Shown: positions 35,488 through 48,288, numbered from the stretch's first letter. The stretch is DNA of 64,000 nt from Paraburkholderia caffeinitolerans (GCF_902859945.1 NZ_CADIKL010000020.1:55536-119535); one strand, 5' to 3'. Notes: a model not told the origin generated them from the letters alone. Numbers and translations: made by a program.

Positions 35488-36333
35488 ATGAATAGTCCGC
35501 TTGAGCACGCATCCGTGCCAGCCGCCACGCTTGCCGCCAATTTCGATTACGTACCGGTTCCGGCTTTTGAAGATAACTACATCTGGGTCGTATCGGACGG
35601 CCTCGATGCCGTTGTCGTCGATCCGGGCGACGCCGCGCCGGTTCGCGCGTATCTGGCGAAGCGAGGCTGGCGGCTTGCCGCTATTTTACTCACCCATCAC
35701 CACAACGACCACGTCGGCGGGGTGGCCGACCTGCTTTCGGATGAGCGCGTGCCGGTGTACGGCCCGGCCGGCGAGGCGCTCGGCCCGCTCGACAGGTTCG
35801 TCACGCGCGTGAAGGGGGGCGACGCGGTGCATCTGGACGCACCGGCGCTCGACTTCAAGGTGATGGACGTGCCGGGACATACGCGCGGCCACATCGCTTA
35901 TTTCCAGGCCTCGGACCCGGCGGGCAAGCCGCATCTGTTTTGTGGCGACACGCTGTTCGCCTGCGGCTGCGGGCGCCTCTTCGAGGGCACGCCCGCACAG
36001 ATGCTCGCTTCGCTCGATTCGTTCGCGGCGCTGCCGGGCAGCACAGAAGTGCATTGCGCACACGAGTACACGCTCTCGAATATCCGTTTCGCGCTCGCCT
36101 GCGATCCGCACAACGCCAACTTGCGCGACTGGAGTCTCGAAGCGGCGGCGCTGCGGGAGCGCGGCGTGCCGACCTTGCCGACCACGATCGCGCACGAGTG
36201 TGCGGTGAATCCATTCCTGCGCGCCGGCGATCCAGCCGTGCAGGCGACGCTTGCCGACGCGCTCCATGAAACGGTGTCGGACCGGCTGGCGGCCTTCACG
36301 CTGATGCGCGAATGGAAGAACCGATTCCGCTGA
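35488..36333 (+). CDS. gloB: hydroxyacylglutathione hydrolase (glyoxalase II)
   Basis: A 281-residue metallo-beta-lactamase-fold thioesterase that splits S-lactoylglutathione into lactate and glutathione, the second step of methylglyoxal detoxification. The metal-binding motif THHHNDHVGG is present, with VPGHTRGHIAYF, FCGDTLFACGCGRLFEG and VHCAHEYTLSN supplying further ligands. The C-terminal glyoxalase II domain ends in MREWKNRFR. The first 20 residues are not conserved in the family, so the start could be slightly later. Confidence 0.93.
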   Translation: MNSPLEHASVPAATLAANFDYVPVPAFEDNYIWVVSDGLDAVVVDPGDAAPVRAYLAKRGWRLAAILLTHHHNDHVGGVADLLSDERVPVYGPAGEALGPLDRFVTRVKGGDAVHLDAPALDFKVMDVPGHTRGHIAYFQASDPAGKPHLFCGDTLFACGCGRLFEGTPAQMLASLDSFAALPGSTEVHCAHEYTLSNIRFALACDPHNANLRDWSLEAAALRERGVPTLPTTIAHECAVNPFLRAGDPAVQATLADALHETVSDRLAAFTLMREWKNRFR

Positions 36334-36422
36334 CCTGACGGCGCGCGAGGGCATCCTCATCCCAAAAGTATGGAACGTCGTGCAAGCTGCGGATTTCCTT
36401 GGGATTTCTCCAATTATTCCGA

Positions 36423-36451
36423 TTGACGGAAACGTGTGCGTTCCGTACTAT
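36423..36451 (+). promoter_or_regulatory. sigma-70 promoter of mltD
   Basis: TTGACG (36423-36428), a 17-bp spacer and TACTAT (36446-36451) precede the mltD ATG by 36 bp. Confidence 0.7.
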
Positions 36452-36487
36452 CGGCTGCAAATTCCCGCCATTAGCAAGTAGACGTTC

Positions 36488-38131
36488 ATGCGATTTATCC
36501 TAAGCGCGCTGCTGGTTCTCATGCTCGCAGCCTGTGCGAGCGGGGGGCCGACTGCGAACTCGCTTTCCCCAGCCGATCCCCAGGCGCGTGCCGACGCCAT
36601 CCGCAAAACCTCCGCAGCGAAAGAAACGATCAACGTTGACAAAGGTTCGGTCGACCAGCTGACGAGCCCCGACGCCGATCTCTGGGCGCGTATTCGCCGT
36701 GGTTTCCAGATGCCCGACCTGCAGAGCGACCTGGTCGACATGAACGCCCAGTGGTATGCGCAGCGCCCCGACTATGTCGCGCGCATGACCGAGCGTTCGC
36801 AGAAATATCTCTACCACATCGTCGAGGAGCTCGAGGCCCGGCACATGCCGACCGAGCTTGCGTTGCTGCCGTTCATCGAATCCGCATATAACCCGCAGGC
36901 GCTTTCCGTCGCGAAGGCGGCGGGCATGTGGCAGTTCGTGCCCGGCACGGGCCGCACCTACAACCTGAAGCAGAATATGTGGCAGGACGAGCGCCGCGAC
37001 GTGCTCGCTTCCACCAGCGCGGCACTCGACTACCTCACGCGCCTGCACGACATGTTCGGCGACTGGTATCTCGCGCTCGCCGCCTACAACTGGGGCGAGG
37101 GCAATGTGCAGCGCGCCATCGCGCGCAACCAGGCGGCCGGTCTGCCGACCGACTACGCGAGCCTGCGCATGCCCAATGAGACGCGCAACTACGTGCCCAA
37201 GCTGCAGGCGGTCAAGAACATCGTGATGAACCCGCAGCAATACGGGCTCGTGCTGCAGTCCATTCCCAACCACCCGTATTTCGTCACGGTCACCACGTCG
37301 CACGACATCGACGTGGACGTGGCGGCCAAGCTGGCGAACATGACGCCTGACGAGTTCCGCTCGCTCAACCCGTCGTTCAAGAAGCCGATCATTCTCGGAT
37401 CGAGCGATCCGCAGATCCTGTTGCCGTTCGATAACGCCGGCGCGTTCGAGCGCAACCTGAAGTCGTATTCGGGCCAGCTTTCGTCGTGGACCACCTATAC
37501 GACGGATTCGCGCGCCACGCCGGCGGCCATTGCGCAGAAGATTGGCGTGGACGCCGACACGCTCATGTCGGTCAACAAGATTCCGGCGGGCATGCGCCTG
37601 AAGGCCGGCTCGACGCTCGTGGTGCCGCGCACCGACGACGGCGACGACGAGGACATCAGCGCTGACGTTGCCGAAAGCGCCGTGCTGGCTATGGAGCCGG
37701 ACGTGCCCGACACGCGCAAGATGCTGATCCGCGTGCGCCGCAAGCAGTCGATGGAAACGGTGGCAGGGCGCTATGGTGTTTCGGTCGGCCAGCTCAAGGC
37801 CTGGAACAAGACGCGTCGCGACGCAGTGAGCCCCGGGCAGGTGCTCGTGCTGCACGTGCCGGTCGGCAAGGCGATGCCGAGCGAGCCCGGTCCGGAGAAG
37901 CTGGCGACGAATGTATCCGGTGGTGGCGTGCAGCGCATCGGGACCCGGGTTGCAGACACGGGCTCCAAGTCGCGCTACGATAAGAAGCACGGTCGCGCGC
38001 ATACCGAGGTTGTCAAGGTTTCCGAACCAGTCAAGGAAAAGGCCTCCAGCGCAGCGCCCAGCAAGGCGTCGAAGGGTGCGGCAAGCCGCCCGAAGGCCGG
38101 GACCCAAACGCAGAAGCAAAAATCCAAATAG
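36488..38131 (+). CDS. mltD: membrane-bound lytic murein transglycosylase D (lipoprotein with LysM domains)
   Basis: A 547-residue lipoprotein that cleaves peptidoglycan glycan strands. The signal ends in the lipobox LAAC (Cys16). The SLT domain (about 115-235) has the catalytic Glu131 in LLPFIESAYNP and the conserved MWQFVPGTGRTYNL and ALAAYNWGEGNV motifs. Two LysM-like segments follow (about 340-380 and 415-460), then a basic Lys/Ser/Ala-rich tail. The overall arrangement matches MltD. A clear promoter lies upstream and a terminator downstream, so it is probably monocistronic. Confidence 0.94.
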   Translation: MRFILSALLVLMLAACASGGPTANSLSPADPQARADAIRKTSAAKETINVDKGSVDQLTSPDADLWARIRRGFQMPDLQSDLVDMNAQWYAQRPDYVARMTERSQKYLYHIVEELEARHMPTELALLPFIESAYNPQALSVAKAAGMWQFVPGTGRTYNLKQNMWQDERRDVLASTSAALDYLTRLHDMFGDWYLALAAYNWGEGNVQRAIARNQAAGLPTDYASLRMPNETRNYVPKLQAVKNIVMNPQQYGLVLQSIPNHPYFVTVTTSHDIDVDVAAKLANMTPDEFRSLNPSFKKPIILGSSDPQILLPFDNAGAFERNLKSYSGQLSSWTTYTTDSRATPAAIAQKIGVDADTLMSVNKIPAGMRLKAGSTLVVPRTDDGDDEDISADVAESAVLAMEPDVPDTRKMLIRVRRKQSMETVAGRYGVSVGQLKAWNKTRRDAVSPGQVLVLHVPVGKAMPSEPGPEKLATNVSGGGVQRIGTRVADTGSKSRYDKKHGRAHTEVVKVSEPVKEKASSAAPSKASKGAASRPKAGTQTQKQKSK

Positions 38132-38214
38132 CGGCTGGCGAAGGATGCTCAGCCGTGCACTGCGGGGGCAGTGCATGGTGTTTCGCTCCGATCACTTTTG
38201 CCACTTGGTGCTCA

Positions 38215-38246
38215 CGCCGCCACCCTGCCGGGTGGCGGCGTTTTCA
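38215..38246 (+). terminator. terminator of mltD
   Basis: A 10-bp stem CGCCGCCACC / GGTGGCGGCG with a 6-nt loop, followed by TTTTCATTTG. Confidence 0.85.
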
Positions 38247-38392
38247 TTTGCGGGGAAAAGGGTGCGATCGCAGCTTTAGCACGCCGTGGATGACCCGCGC
38301 TGCGCTTGTTGTGCGTTTTTCGGGGGCTATAGTGGAAAGGGCGCTGTGCCAACTGGCAGCGCCGCGCCGCCCGGTGGGCGTCATCCCGAAAT

Positions 38393-38422
38393 TTGAAAGA
38401 AAGGGCGTTTTCGCGCTATAAT
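38393..38422 (+). promoter_or_regulatory. promoter of carAB
   Basis: TTGAAA (38393-38398), an 18-bp spacer and a perfect TATAAT (38417-38422). Transcription from it would start near 38429, giving a leader of about 300 nt before carA. The leader contains at least one hairpin (CCTGATC / GGATCAGG, 38622-38640) but no recognised riboswitch; there is no other gene in 38247-38726. Confidence 0.75.
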
Positions 38423-38726
38423 TTCAAGGTTTGAGCTTATCAACCCGCACCCTAGCGCCTACCTCCCCCATTCGTTCATCCGCCGCCCGCGCTTTCCGTT
38501 TCAACTGGCTGGCTGCCGCCCGATCGAGCGTCACAAACGCACCTTCGCGGCCCGGCGCCCGACACACGGTCAAACACGGATAAGTCGCGTAAGCAGACTG
38601 CGGAGCGCGCCGCGCGCGCGTCCTGATCACCTGGATCAGGGTGCCGACGCCGCAGCCGTTCCCAGGTCGCAAGACACGCAACGTCGGATAACAGGTCGGC
38701 ACAGGGTGCTCCCCAAGGAGTCTCCC

Positions 38727-39863
38727 GTGTTGCCGTCATTCTCTCCCGCTCTGCTCGCGCTCGCCGACGGCACGGTCTTTCGTGGTTACTCGATCGGCGC
38801 GCCGGGTCATACGATCGGTGAAGTCGTGTTCAACACGGCCATCACCGGTTATCAGGAAATCCTGACTGACCCGAGCTACGCTCGCCAGATCGTTACCCTC
38901 ACGTATCCGCATATCGGCAACGTCGGCGTCAATGCCGAAGACGTCGAAGCCACGAAAGTCCATGCCGCCGGTCTTATCATTCGCGACCTGCCCACGCTCG
39001 CCTCGAACTTCCGCATGGAGCGCACGCTCGGCGACTATCTGAAGGACGAAGGCGTGGTGGCGATCGCCGGCATCGACACGCGCAAGCTCACGCGTATCCT
39101 GCGCGAGAAGGGCGCCCAGAACGGCGCGATCCTCGCGGGCTCCGACGACGAAGCCAAGGCCATCGAACTCGCGCGCTCGTTCCCGGGCCTCGCGGGCATG
39201 GACCTCGCGAAGGTCGTCTCGACCGACAAGCCGTATGAGTGGACGACCACCGAATGGCGCCTGGGCGAAGGCTACCGCACGCAGTCCGCGCCGAAGTACA
39301 AGGTCGTGGCGTTCGACTTCGGTGTGAAGCAGAACATCCTGCGCATGCTGGCCGAGCGCGGCTGCCATGTCACGGTGCTGCCGGCGCAGGCCACCGCGGC
39401 TGACGCGCTCGCGCTCAACCCGGACGGCGTGTTCCTCTCGAACGGCCCGGGCGACCCGGAGCCGTGCGACTACGCGATCAAGGCCACGCAGGAATTCATC
39501 GCGCGCGGCATTCCGACCTTCGGCATCTGCCTTGGTCACCAGATCATGGGCCTCGCGCTCGGCGCGAAGACCATCAAGATGAAGACCGGCCACCACGGCG
39601 CGAATCATCCGGTGAAGGATCTCGGCGACGGCCGCGTCGTCATCACGTCGCAGAACCACGGCTTCGCGGTGGACGCCGACACGCTGCCGGCGAACACGCG
39701 CGTTACGCACGTCTCGCTCTTCGACGGTACGCTGCAAGGCTTCGAACTCACCGACAAGCCCGCGTTCTGCTTCCAGGGCCACCCGGAAGCGTCGCCCGGC
39801 CCGCAGGACATCGGCTATCTGTTCGATCGCTTCACCGCGCTGATGGACAAGGCGAAGGCGTAA
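38727..39863 (+). CDS. carA: carbamoyl-phosphate synthase, small (glutaminase) subunit
   Basis: A 378-residue class I glutamine amidotransferase that supplies ammonia to CarB for carbamoyl phosphate, feeding arginine and pyrimidine synthesis. The N-terminal domain starts ALLALADGTVFRGYSIG; the glutaminase has FGICLGHQ (Cys nucleophile) and GHPEASPGPQD (His-Glu). Start is the GTG at 38727, preceded by AAGGAG at 38715-38720; an earlier GTG at 38706 lies before that ribosome site. It is followed by carB after about 140 bp. Confidence 0.97.
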   Translation: MLPSFSPALLALADGTVFRGYSIGAPGHTIGEVVFNTAITGYQEILTDPSYARQIVTLTYPHIGNVGVNAEDVEATKVHAAGLIIRDLPTLASNFRMERTLGDYLKDEGVVAIAGIDTRKLTRILREKGAQNGAILAGSDDEAKAIELARSFPGLAGMDLAKVVSTDKPYEWTTTEWRLGEGYRTQSAPKYKVVAFDFGVKQNILRMLAERGCHVTVLPAQATAADALALNPDGVFLSNGPGDPEPCDYAIKATQEFIARGIPTFGICLGHQIMGLALGAKTIKMKTGHHGANHPVKDLGDGRVVITSQNHGFAVDADTLPANTRVTHVSLFDGTLQGFELTDKPAFCFQGHPEASPGPQDIGYLFDRFTALMDKAKA

Positions 39864-40004
39864 GCGCTTATCGAGCGAGCCAGCAGGAACGAGCAGAGCA
39901 GGGTGCGCAGCGAGCCGGAGTCAAAAAACGGCCCACGCGCGTACCCGGCGGCGAGCAGCAAGCCGCAAGACGTAAAAGACACAGGAATATTTAGCGAGAG
40001 CGTT

Positions 40005-43259
<3,255 letters not shown>

Positions 43260-43478
43260 GGCTTCGATTGTCTGTCCAATACTGAAAAGGCAGACAACAG
43301 GCTGAATACAAAGCTGAATGTGCCGCGGTTAAGCGGCGTCCCAACAGGGTTTTTCAGGCTGCGCCAGTACGCGCTGCCACCCTCGCGGGATGCACTTGAC
43401 CGCGGTGATTTTTTTTATGGCCGCAACAATTATTGGTGCGGCATCAATACGGCCCTAAGTGGCTGAATGAGTTGTTTT

Positions 43479-43955
43479 ATGAGCACGATTCCCTTGACCA
43501 GGCGCGGTGCAGACCAGCTTCGCGGAGAACTGCAGCGCCTGAAATCCGTCGAGCGTCCGGCGGTCATCAATGCCATCGCCGAAGCGCGCGCGCAAGGCGA
43601 TCTGTCGGAAAACGCGGAATACGACGCCGCGAAGGAAAAGCAGGGCTTCATCGAAGGCCGCATCGCGGAAATCGAGTCGAAGCTGGCGGCGGCCCAGATC
43701 ATCGACCCGGCATCGCTCGAAGCCGATGGCCGCGTGGTGTTCGGCTCGACTATCGACCTCGAAGACCTCGATTCGGGCAAGACGGTCACCTACCAGATCG
43801 TCGGCGACGACGAAGCCGATCTCGAGCACGGCCTGATCTCCGTGAGCTCGCCTATCGCACGCGCGCTGATTGGCAAGTCCGAGGGCGATGTTGCCGAAGT
43901 GCAGGCCCCCAGCGGCGTGCGCGAGTACGAAATCATCGACGTCCGCTACATTTGA
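43479..43955 (+). CDS. greA: transcription elongation factor GreA
   Basis: A 158-residue factor that enters the RNA polymerase secondary channel and stimulates cleavage of backtracked transcripts. The N-terminal coiled coil has the acidic tip and signature GDLSENAEYDAAKEKQGFIEGRI, and the C-terminal FKBP-like domain follows. The ATG at 43479 gives the usual length; an ATG 12 bp upstream is the alternative. It is downstream of carB, as in other Burkholderia-type genomes. The gap 43260-43478 has a T8 run (43409-43416) after a weak hairpin. Confidence 0.96.
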   Translation: MSTIPLTRRGADQLRGELQRLKSVERPAVINAIAEARAQGDLSENAEYDAAKEKQGFIEGRIAEIESKLAAAQIIDPASLEADGRVVFGSTIDLEDLDSGKTVTYQIVGDDEADLEHGLISVSSPIARALIGKSEGDVAEVQAPSGVREYEIIDVRYI

Positions 43956-43967
43956 CGTAGCGGGAAC

Positions 43968-44483
43968 GTGAATACCTCGACGAATTCGGTCAGCCCGGCT
44001 TCGCCGCTCGTGGCGCACCGCGTGTTCGCGCTGCTTGCCATGTTGTGGGTGGGCAGCCAGGTGACGATTGGCTATGCGGTCGCGCCGGTGCTGTTCACCT
44101 CGCTCGATCGCGCGTTAGCGGGCTCGCTTGCTGCGCAGCTTTTTCGCATCGAGGGCATGGTGGGCGCCGTGAGCGGCGTGCTGCTGCTCGGCCTTGCGAA
44201 CGTGCTGATCCGCCGTGGCGAGACCGGCTATCGGCGGCTGCGCTGGCTGCTGATCGGCATGCTGTTGTGCGTGCTGATCGGTTACTACGCGCTGCAGCCG
44301 TTCATGAACGCCATGCGCATGAATGCGATACGGGCAGGCGTCGACATCGCGCATTCGGCCTGGGCGAGCCGCTTTGGCATGCTCCATGGCGTGTCGAGCG
44401 CGTTCTATCTGGTTCAGAGCGTGTTGGGTGCGTGGCTCGTCTGGCTGCTGCCGTCCGCGCGCGGTACGCAAGCGCGGCGTTGA
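43968..44483 (+). CDS. DUF4149 domain-containing membrane protein
   Basis: A 171-residue protein with four hydrophobic helices: VFALLAMLWVGSQVTIGYAVAPVLF, MVGAVSGVLLLGLANVLI, LLIGMLLCVLIGYYALQPFM and SSAFYLVQSVLGAWLVWLL. The pattern, including the AP-x-LF motif after helix 1 and the FGMLHGVSSAFYL segment, matches DUF4149. Start is a GTG at 43968, 12 bp after greA, suggesting cotranscription. Function unknown. Confidence 0.82.
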   Translation: MNTSTNSVSPASPLVAHRVFALLAMLWVGSQVTIGYAVAPVLFTSLDRALAGSLAAQLFRIEGMVGAVSGVLLLGLANVLIRRGETGYRRLRWLLIGMLLCVLIGYYALQPFMNAMRMNAIRAGVDIAHSAWASRFGMLHGVSSAFYLVQSVLGAWLVWLLPSARGTQARR

Positions 44484-44554
44484 GAGCGTTCATCCGGGCG
44501 TCGCTACGCCGGGCGTCGCTTGCGCGTTGTTCAGGCGCGCTCCGGTAAGAAGAA

Positions 44555-44584
44555 AAAAGCGCGGCACATTGGCCGCGCTTTTCT
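44555..44584. terminator. bidirectional terminator (DUF4149 gene / yhbY)
   Basis: An 11-bp stem AAAAGCGCGGC / GCCGCGCTTTT with a 6-nt loop lies between converging genes and touches the yhbY stop codon. Confidence 0.88.
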
Positions 44585-45129
44585 TACTTCGAGCCTTGAT
44601 GGGCTCGCTTCGAACTGGTCTGGCGTTTCTTGGCGCGCTTGACGTTGCCGCCCTGGGTGACACGTTCATTGCCCTTGACGACGACTTTTTGCGACTTCGG
44701 TTTGCGCATCGGGTTGTCCGACGGCTTGACGACCTTCACGGTGCGAGGCGCCGCGCCATGCTTGCCCGCTTCGCGCGCGCTCGGTACGTCGCCGGCAGGA
44801 CGCTTGACGGTGCCGCGCGCGCCGGCGCGGGCCGTGGCGGTTTTCGGTTTGGCTGCCTCGGGCTTGTAGATCACGAGCAGCTTGCCGATATGCTGGATGG
44901 GCGCCGAGTTCAGGCGGTCGCAGATTTCTTCGTAGATCGCGATGCGCTCTTCGCGCTCGTCGCCGAACACACGCACCTTGATAAGCTGGTGCGCGTCCAG
45001 ATGGACCTCGATTTCCTTGAGGACGGCGTCGGTCAGTCCCTCGGCGCCGATGAGCACGACCGGTTTGAGCGCGTGAGCGGCGGAGCGCAGTTCGGAGCGC
45101 TGTTCGGCAGTAAGAGTGAGGGCGGGCAT
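44584..45129 (-). CDS. yhbY: CRM-domain RNA-binding protein YhbY, with basic C-terminal tail
   Basis: A 181-residue protein. The first 95 or so residues form the YhbY/CRM domain (LTAEQRSELRSAAHALKPVVLIGAEGLTDAVLKEIEVHLDAHQLIKVRV, then RLNSAPIQHIGKLLVIYKPE). YhbY associates with pre-50S particles in E. coli. The remaining 85 residues are Lys/Arg/Ala-rich, low complexity and likely disordered; E. coli YhbY has only about 97 residues in total. It is divergent from rlmE, the standard arrangement. Confidence 0.92.
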   Translation of the reverse strand: MPALTLTAEQRSELRSAAHALKPVVLIGAEGLTDAVLKEIEVHLDAHQLIKVRVFGDEREERIAIYEEICDRLNSAPIQHIGKLLVIYKPEAAKPKTATARAGARGTVKRPAGDVPSAREAGKHGAAPRTVKVVKPSDNPMRKPKSQKVVVKGNERVTQGGNVKRAKKRQTSSKRAHQGSK

Positions 45130-45394
45130 GGGATGTGGCAGACTCGACTAAAATGACGGCGCCCGCCAGTCAGCGTGAAACACCGGCATGACAGGCCACA
45201 CAATTAGGGGCCGCCAGGCGGGGAGCGCGTCGAAACAATGGAAAAACCGTGGAGAACGGCAACGGCGTGGTGCGGTCGGCGAGCGAGGCGGTGAGAACCG
45301 CGCGCCGGCAACCCGACGGGCCGCGACGACCGCACGAATTAAACGCGTATTATCCGCTAAAAGCGCGATATCACGCAGCAAGAGTTCACCTTTA

Positions 45395-46057
45395 ATGGCA
45401 AAAAACCGCTTCAATCAGTCGTGGCTGCACGACCATATTAACGATCCGTACGTGAAAATGGCGCAACGGGAGGGCTATCGCGCCCGCGCTGCGTACAAGC
45501 TCAAGGAAATCGACGAGCAGGACAAGCTGATCCGCCCGGGCATGGTAATCGTCGATCTCGGCGCCGTGCCGGGCAGCTGGAGCCAGTATGCGCGCAACAA
45601 GCTCGTGCAGAGTTCGAAGCGCGATGACCAGCGCGAGGGCGGGATCGACGGCACGATTATTGCGCTCGACATCCTGCCGATGGAACCCATCGCCGACGTG
45701 CAATTTCTGCAGGGCGACTTCCGCGAGGACGCCGTGCTCGCACAACTGGAAGAAGCGGTGGGTGGCCGTCCCGTGGATCTTGTAATTTCCGACATGGCAC
45801 CCAATCTGTCTGGGGTGGCGTCGGCAGACGCCGCGCGTATCGAGCACTTGTGCGACCTCGCGCTCGAGTTTTCGCAGAATCATTTGAAATCCGATGGTGC
45901 CCTTTTAGTAAAATGCTTCCACGGCAGTGGTTACAGCCAGATCGTCGAGAAGTTCAAGCATCAGTTCAAGGTCGTGGCCGCGCGCAAACCGAAGGCTTCG
46001 CGCGATAAATCGTCCGAAACGTTTATATTGGGTAAACATCTGAAGCGACCCCGCTAA
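45395..46057 (+). CDS. rlmE: 23S rRNA (uridine-2552 2'-O)-methyltransferase
   Basis: A 220-residue FtsJ/RrmJ-family enzyme that methylates U2552 late in 50S assembly. Motif I appears as VIVDLGAVPGSWSQYA (AVPG where AAPG is usual). DLVISDMAPNLSG supplies the catalytic Asp, LLVKCFHGSGY the Lys, and KPKASRDKSSETFILGK the final Glu. The ATG at 45395 matches the family start (MAKNRFNQSWLHDHINDPYVKMAQ). It lies upstream of ftsH in the conserved rlmE-ftsH order. Confidence 0.96.
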   Translation: MAKNRFNQSWLHDHINDPYVKMAQREGYRARAAYKLKEIDEQDKLIRPGMVIVDLGAVPGSWSQYARNKLVQSSKRDDQREGGIDGTIIALDILPMEPIADVQFLQGDFREDAVLAQLEEAVGGRPVDLVISDMAPNLSGVASADAARIEHLCDLALEFSQNHLKSDGALLVKCFHGSGYSQIVEKFKHQFKVVAARKPKASRDKSSETFILGKHLKRPR

Positions 46058-46287
46058 TTATTCAGTCAGCCGGGGTAGGGTCAAAGATCGGCTCCAGTGC
46101 GCAACGCGTGTTGCAAGGACTGTGAAGATCGCCTCGAATTGGCTTCGAGACGCTGTCCCGACAAGGCGCCCGGGCTATTTCCGTCTTAGCGAAACGCTAT
46201 GGCGAGCCCCTGCGTACTGGATTAGAATGCTTTGGTGGTGTCGCAAGGCAAATGTAGGCGCCCGTCTATGAGTGAAGGAGTGGTGCT

Positions 46288-48177
46288 TTGAACAACAACA
46301 TGTTTTCGAAGGCAGCGGTGTGGTTGGTAATCGCACTGGTGCTGTTTACGGTGTTCAAGCAGTTCGACAAGCCCCGTGTCCAGGAAGGCGTTTCGTACTC
46401 GCAGTTCATGGACGACGCGAAGGCCGGCAAGGTCAAGAGCGTCGTGGTGCAGGGGCGGAACCTCACGGTCACTCCGGCCGACGGCCAGAAGTATCAGATC
46501 GTCTCCCCGGGAGACATCTGGATGGTCGGCGACCTGATGAAATACGGCGTGCAGGTGAGCGGCAAGGCTGACGAAGAGCCCAATGCGCTTGTTTCTGCGT
46601 TGTATTACCTTGGACCGACGCTCCTGATCATCGTGTTCTGGTTCTACATGATGAGACAGATGCAGGGAGGCGGCAAAGGCGGGGCGTTTTCCTTTGGTAA
46701 ATCGCGCGCCCGCCTGATCGACGAGAACAACAACGCGGTCAACTTCTCCGACGTCGCAGGCTGCGACGAAGCCAAGGAAGAAGTGTCCGAGCTCGTCGAC
46801 TTCCTGCGCGATCCGCAAAAATTCCAGAAGCTGGGCGGGCGCATCCCGCGCGGCGTTCTGCTGGTCGGCCCTCCGGGCACCGGTAAGACGTTGCTCGCGC
46901 GTGCTATCGCCGGCGAGGCGAAGGTGCCGTTCTTCAGCATCTCGGGTTCGGACTTCGTTGAAATGTTCGTCGGCGTGGGCGCAGCCCGCGTGCGCGACAT
47001 GTTCGAACAGGCCAAGAAGCATGCGCCGTGTATCGTGTTCATCGACGAAATCGACGCGGTCGGCCGCCATCGCGGCGCCGGCATGGGCGGTGGCAACGAC
47101 GAACGCGAGCAGACGCTGAACCAGATGCTGGTCGAGATGGACGGCTTCGAGGCCAACTCGGGCGTCATCGTGATCGCGGCAACCAACCGTTCTGACGTGC
47201 TCGACAAGGCGCTGCTGCGTCCGGGCCGTTTCGACCGCCAGGTTTATGTCGGCCTGCCCGACATTCGCGGCCGCGAGCAGATCATGAAGGTTCACCTGCG
47301 CAAGGTGCCGATCGCCAACGACGTTGATGCAGCGGTCATCGCGCGCGGCACGCCGGGTTTCTCGGGCGCCGATCTCGCGAACCTCGTGAACGAAGCGGCA
47401 CTGTTCGCGGCGCGTCGCGGCAAGCGCATCGTCGAGATGCAGGACTTCGAAGACGCCAAGGACAAGATCTTCATGGGTCCGGAGCGCAAGTCGGCGGTCA
47501 TTCGCGAAGAGGCGAAGCGCGCGACGGCGTACCACGAGTCGGGTCACGCGGTGGTTGCGAAGCTGCTGCCGAAGGCCGATCCGGTACACAAGGTCACGAT
47601 CATCCCGCGCGGCCGCGCGCTGGGCGTGACGTGGCAGTTGCCGGAGCATGACAACGAGACTTACTCGAAGGACTATCTGCTCGACCGTCTGGCGATCCTG
47701 TTCGGCGGCCGTGTGGCGGAAGAACTGTTCATGAACCTGATCAGCACGGGCGCCTCGGACGACTTCAACAAGGCCACGCAGACGGCCCGCGCGATGGTCA
47801 CGCGCTTCGGCATGACCGACGCGCTCGGACCGATGGTCTACGCCGACGACGACAACGACGGCGGTGCGTTCGGCAAGGGTTTCACGCGCGCGATCTCGGA
47901 AGCCACACAGCAGAAGGTCGACGCGGAAATCCGCCGCGTGCTCGACGAGCAGTACAGCCTCGCGAAGCGCCTGCTCGATGAGAACCGCGACAAGGTGGAA
48001 GCCATGACCGCGGCGTTGATGGAGTGGGAAACGATCGACGCCGATCAGATCAACGACATCATGGCTGGCCGTCCGCCGCGCTCGCCGAAGAACACCCCGT
48101 CGCCGGGTGATGCGCCTTCGTCAGGCGGCAGCACGGGCACTGAGGTCAAGCCCGGCAACGCCACCGCACCGGCCTGA
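46288..48177 (+). CDS. ftsH: ATP-dependent zinc metalloprotease FtsH
   Basis: A 629-residue inner-membrane AAA+ protease that degrades membrane and regulatory proteins such as LpxC and sigma-32 in E. coli. Two transmembrane helices flank a periplasmic domain (about residues 5-23 and 105-122). Walker A is GPPGTGKT starting at 194, Walker B lies in IVFIDEIDAVG, the SRH contains ATNRSDVLDKALLRPGRFDR, and zinc-binding His416-Glu-x-x-His is in YHESGHAVV. I chose the TTG at 46288 because GAAGGAG lies 7 bp upstream; the ATG at 46300 is too far from it. The C-terminus is a Pro/Ser/Gly tail. Confidence 0.97.
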   Translation: MNNNMFSKAAVWLVIALVLFTVFKQFDKPRVQEGVSYSQFMDDAKAGKVKSVVVQGRNLTVTPADGQKYQIVSPGDIWMVGDLMKYGVQVSGKADEEPNALVSALYYLGPTLLIIVFWFYMMRQMQGGGKGGAFSFGKSRARLIDENNNAVNFSDVAGCDEAKEEVSELVDFLRDPQKFQKLGGRIPRGVLLVGPPGTGKTLLARAIAGEAKVPFFSISGSDFVEMFVGVGAARVRDMFEQAKKHAPCIVFIDEIDAVGRHRGAGMGGGNDEREQTLNQMLVEMDGFEANSGVIVIAATNRSDVLDKALLRPGRFDRQVYVGLPDIRGREQIMKVHLRKVPIANDVDAAVIARGTPGFSGADLANLVNEAALFAARRGKRIVEMQDFEDAKDKIFMGPERKSAVIREEAKRATAYHESGHAVVAKLLPKADPVHKVTIIPRGRALGVTWQLPEHDNETYSKDYLLDRLAILFGGRVAEELFMNLISTGASDDFNKATQTARAMVTRFGMTDALGPMVYADDDNDGGAFGKGFTRAISEATQQKVDAEIRRVLDEQYSLAKRLLDENRDKVEAMTAALMEWETIDADQINDIMAGRPPRSPKNTPSPGDAPSSGGSTGTEVKPGNATAPA

Positions 48178-48206
48178 CCGGATACGGCGCCAAGTCGGCT
48201 AAAGTT

Positions 48207-48242
48207 GCGGGCCGGTGTGATGTTCACATCGGCCCGTTTTGC
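48207..48242 (+). terminator. terminator of ftsH
   Basis: A GC-rich stem (GCGGGCCG... / ...CGGCCCG with inner GTGTGA/TCACAT) ends in TTTT, about 30 bp after ftsH. Confidence 0.75.
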
Positions 48243-48288
48243 ATTTCTGGCCGTGCATCATTAAGTTACATATCTGACGTTTCTTGAC

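Noticed and set aside
43383..43416. Terminator between carB and greA
   Set aside because: A T8 run is present but the preceding stem is only about 5 bp with a long loop and a gap before the T-run.
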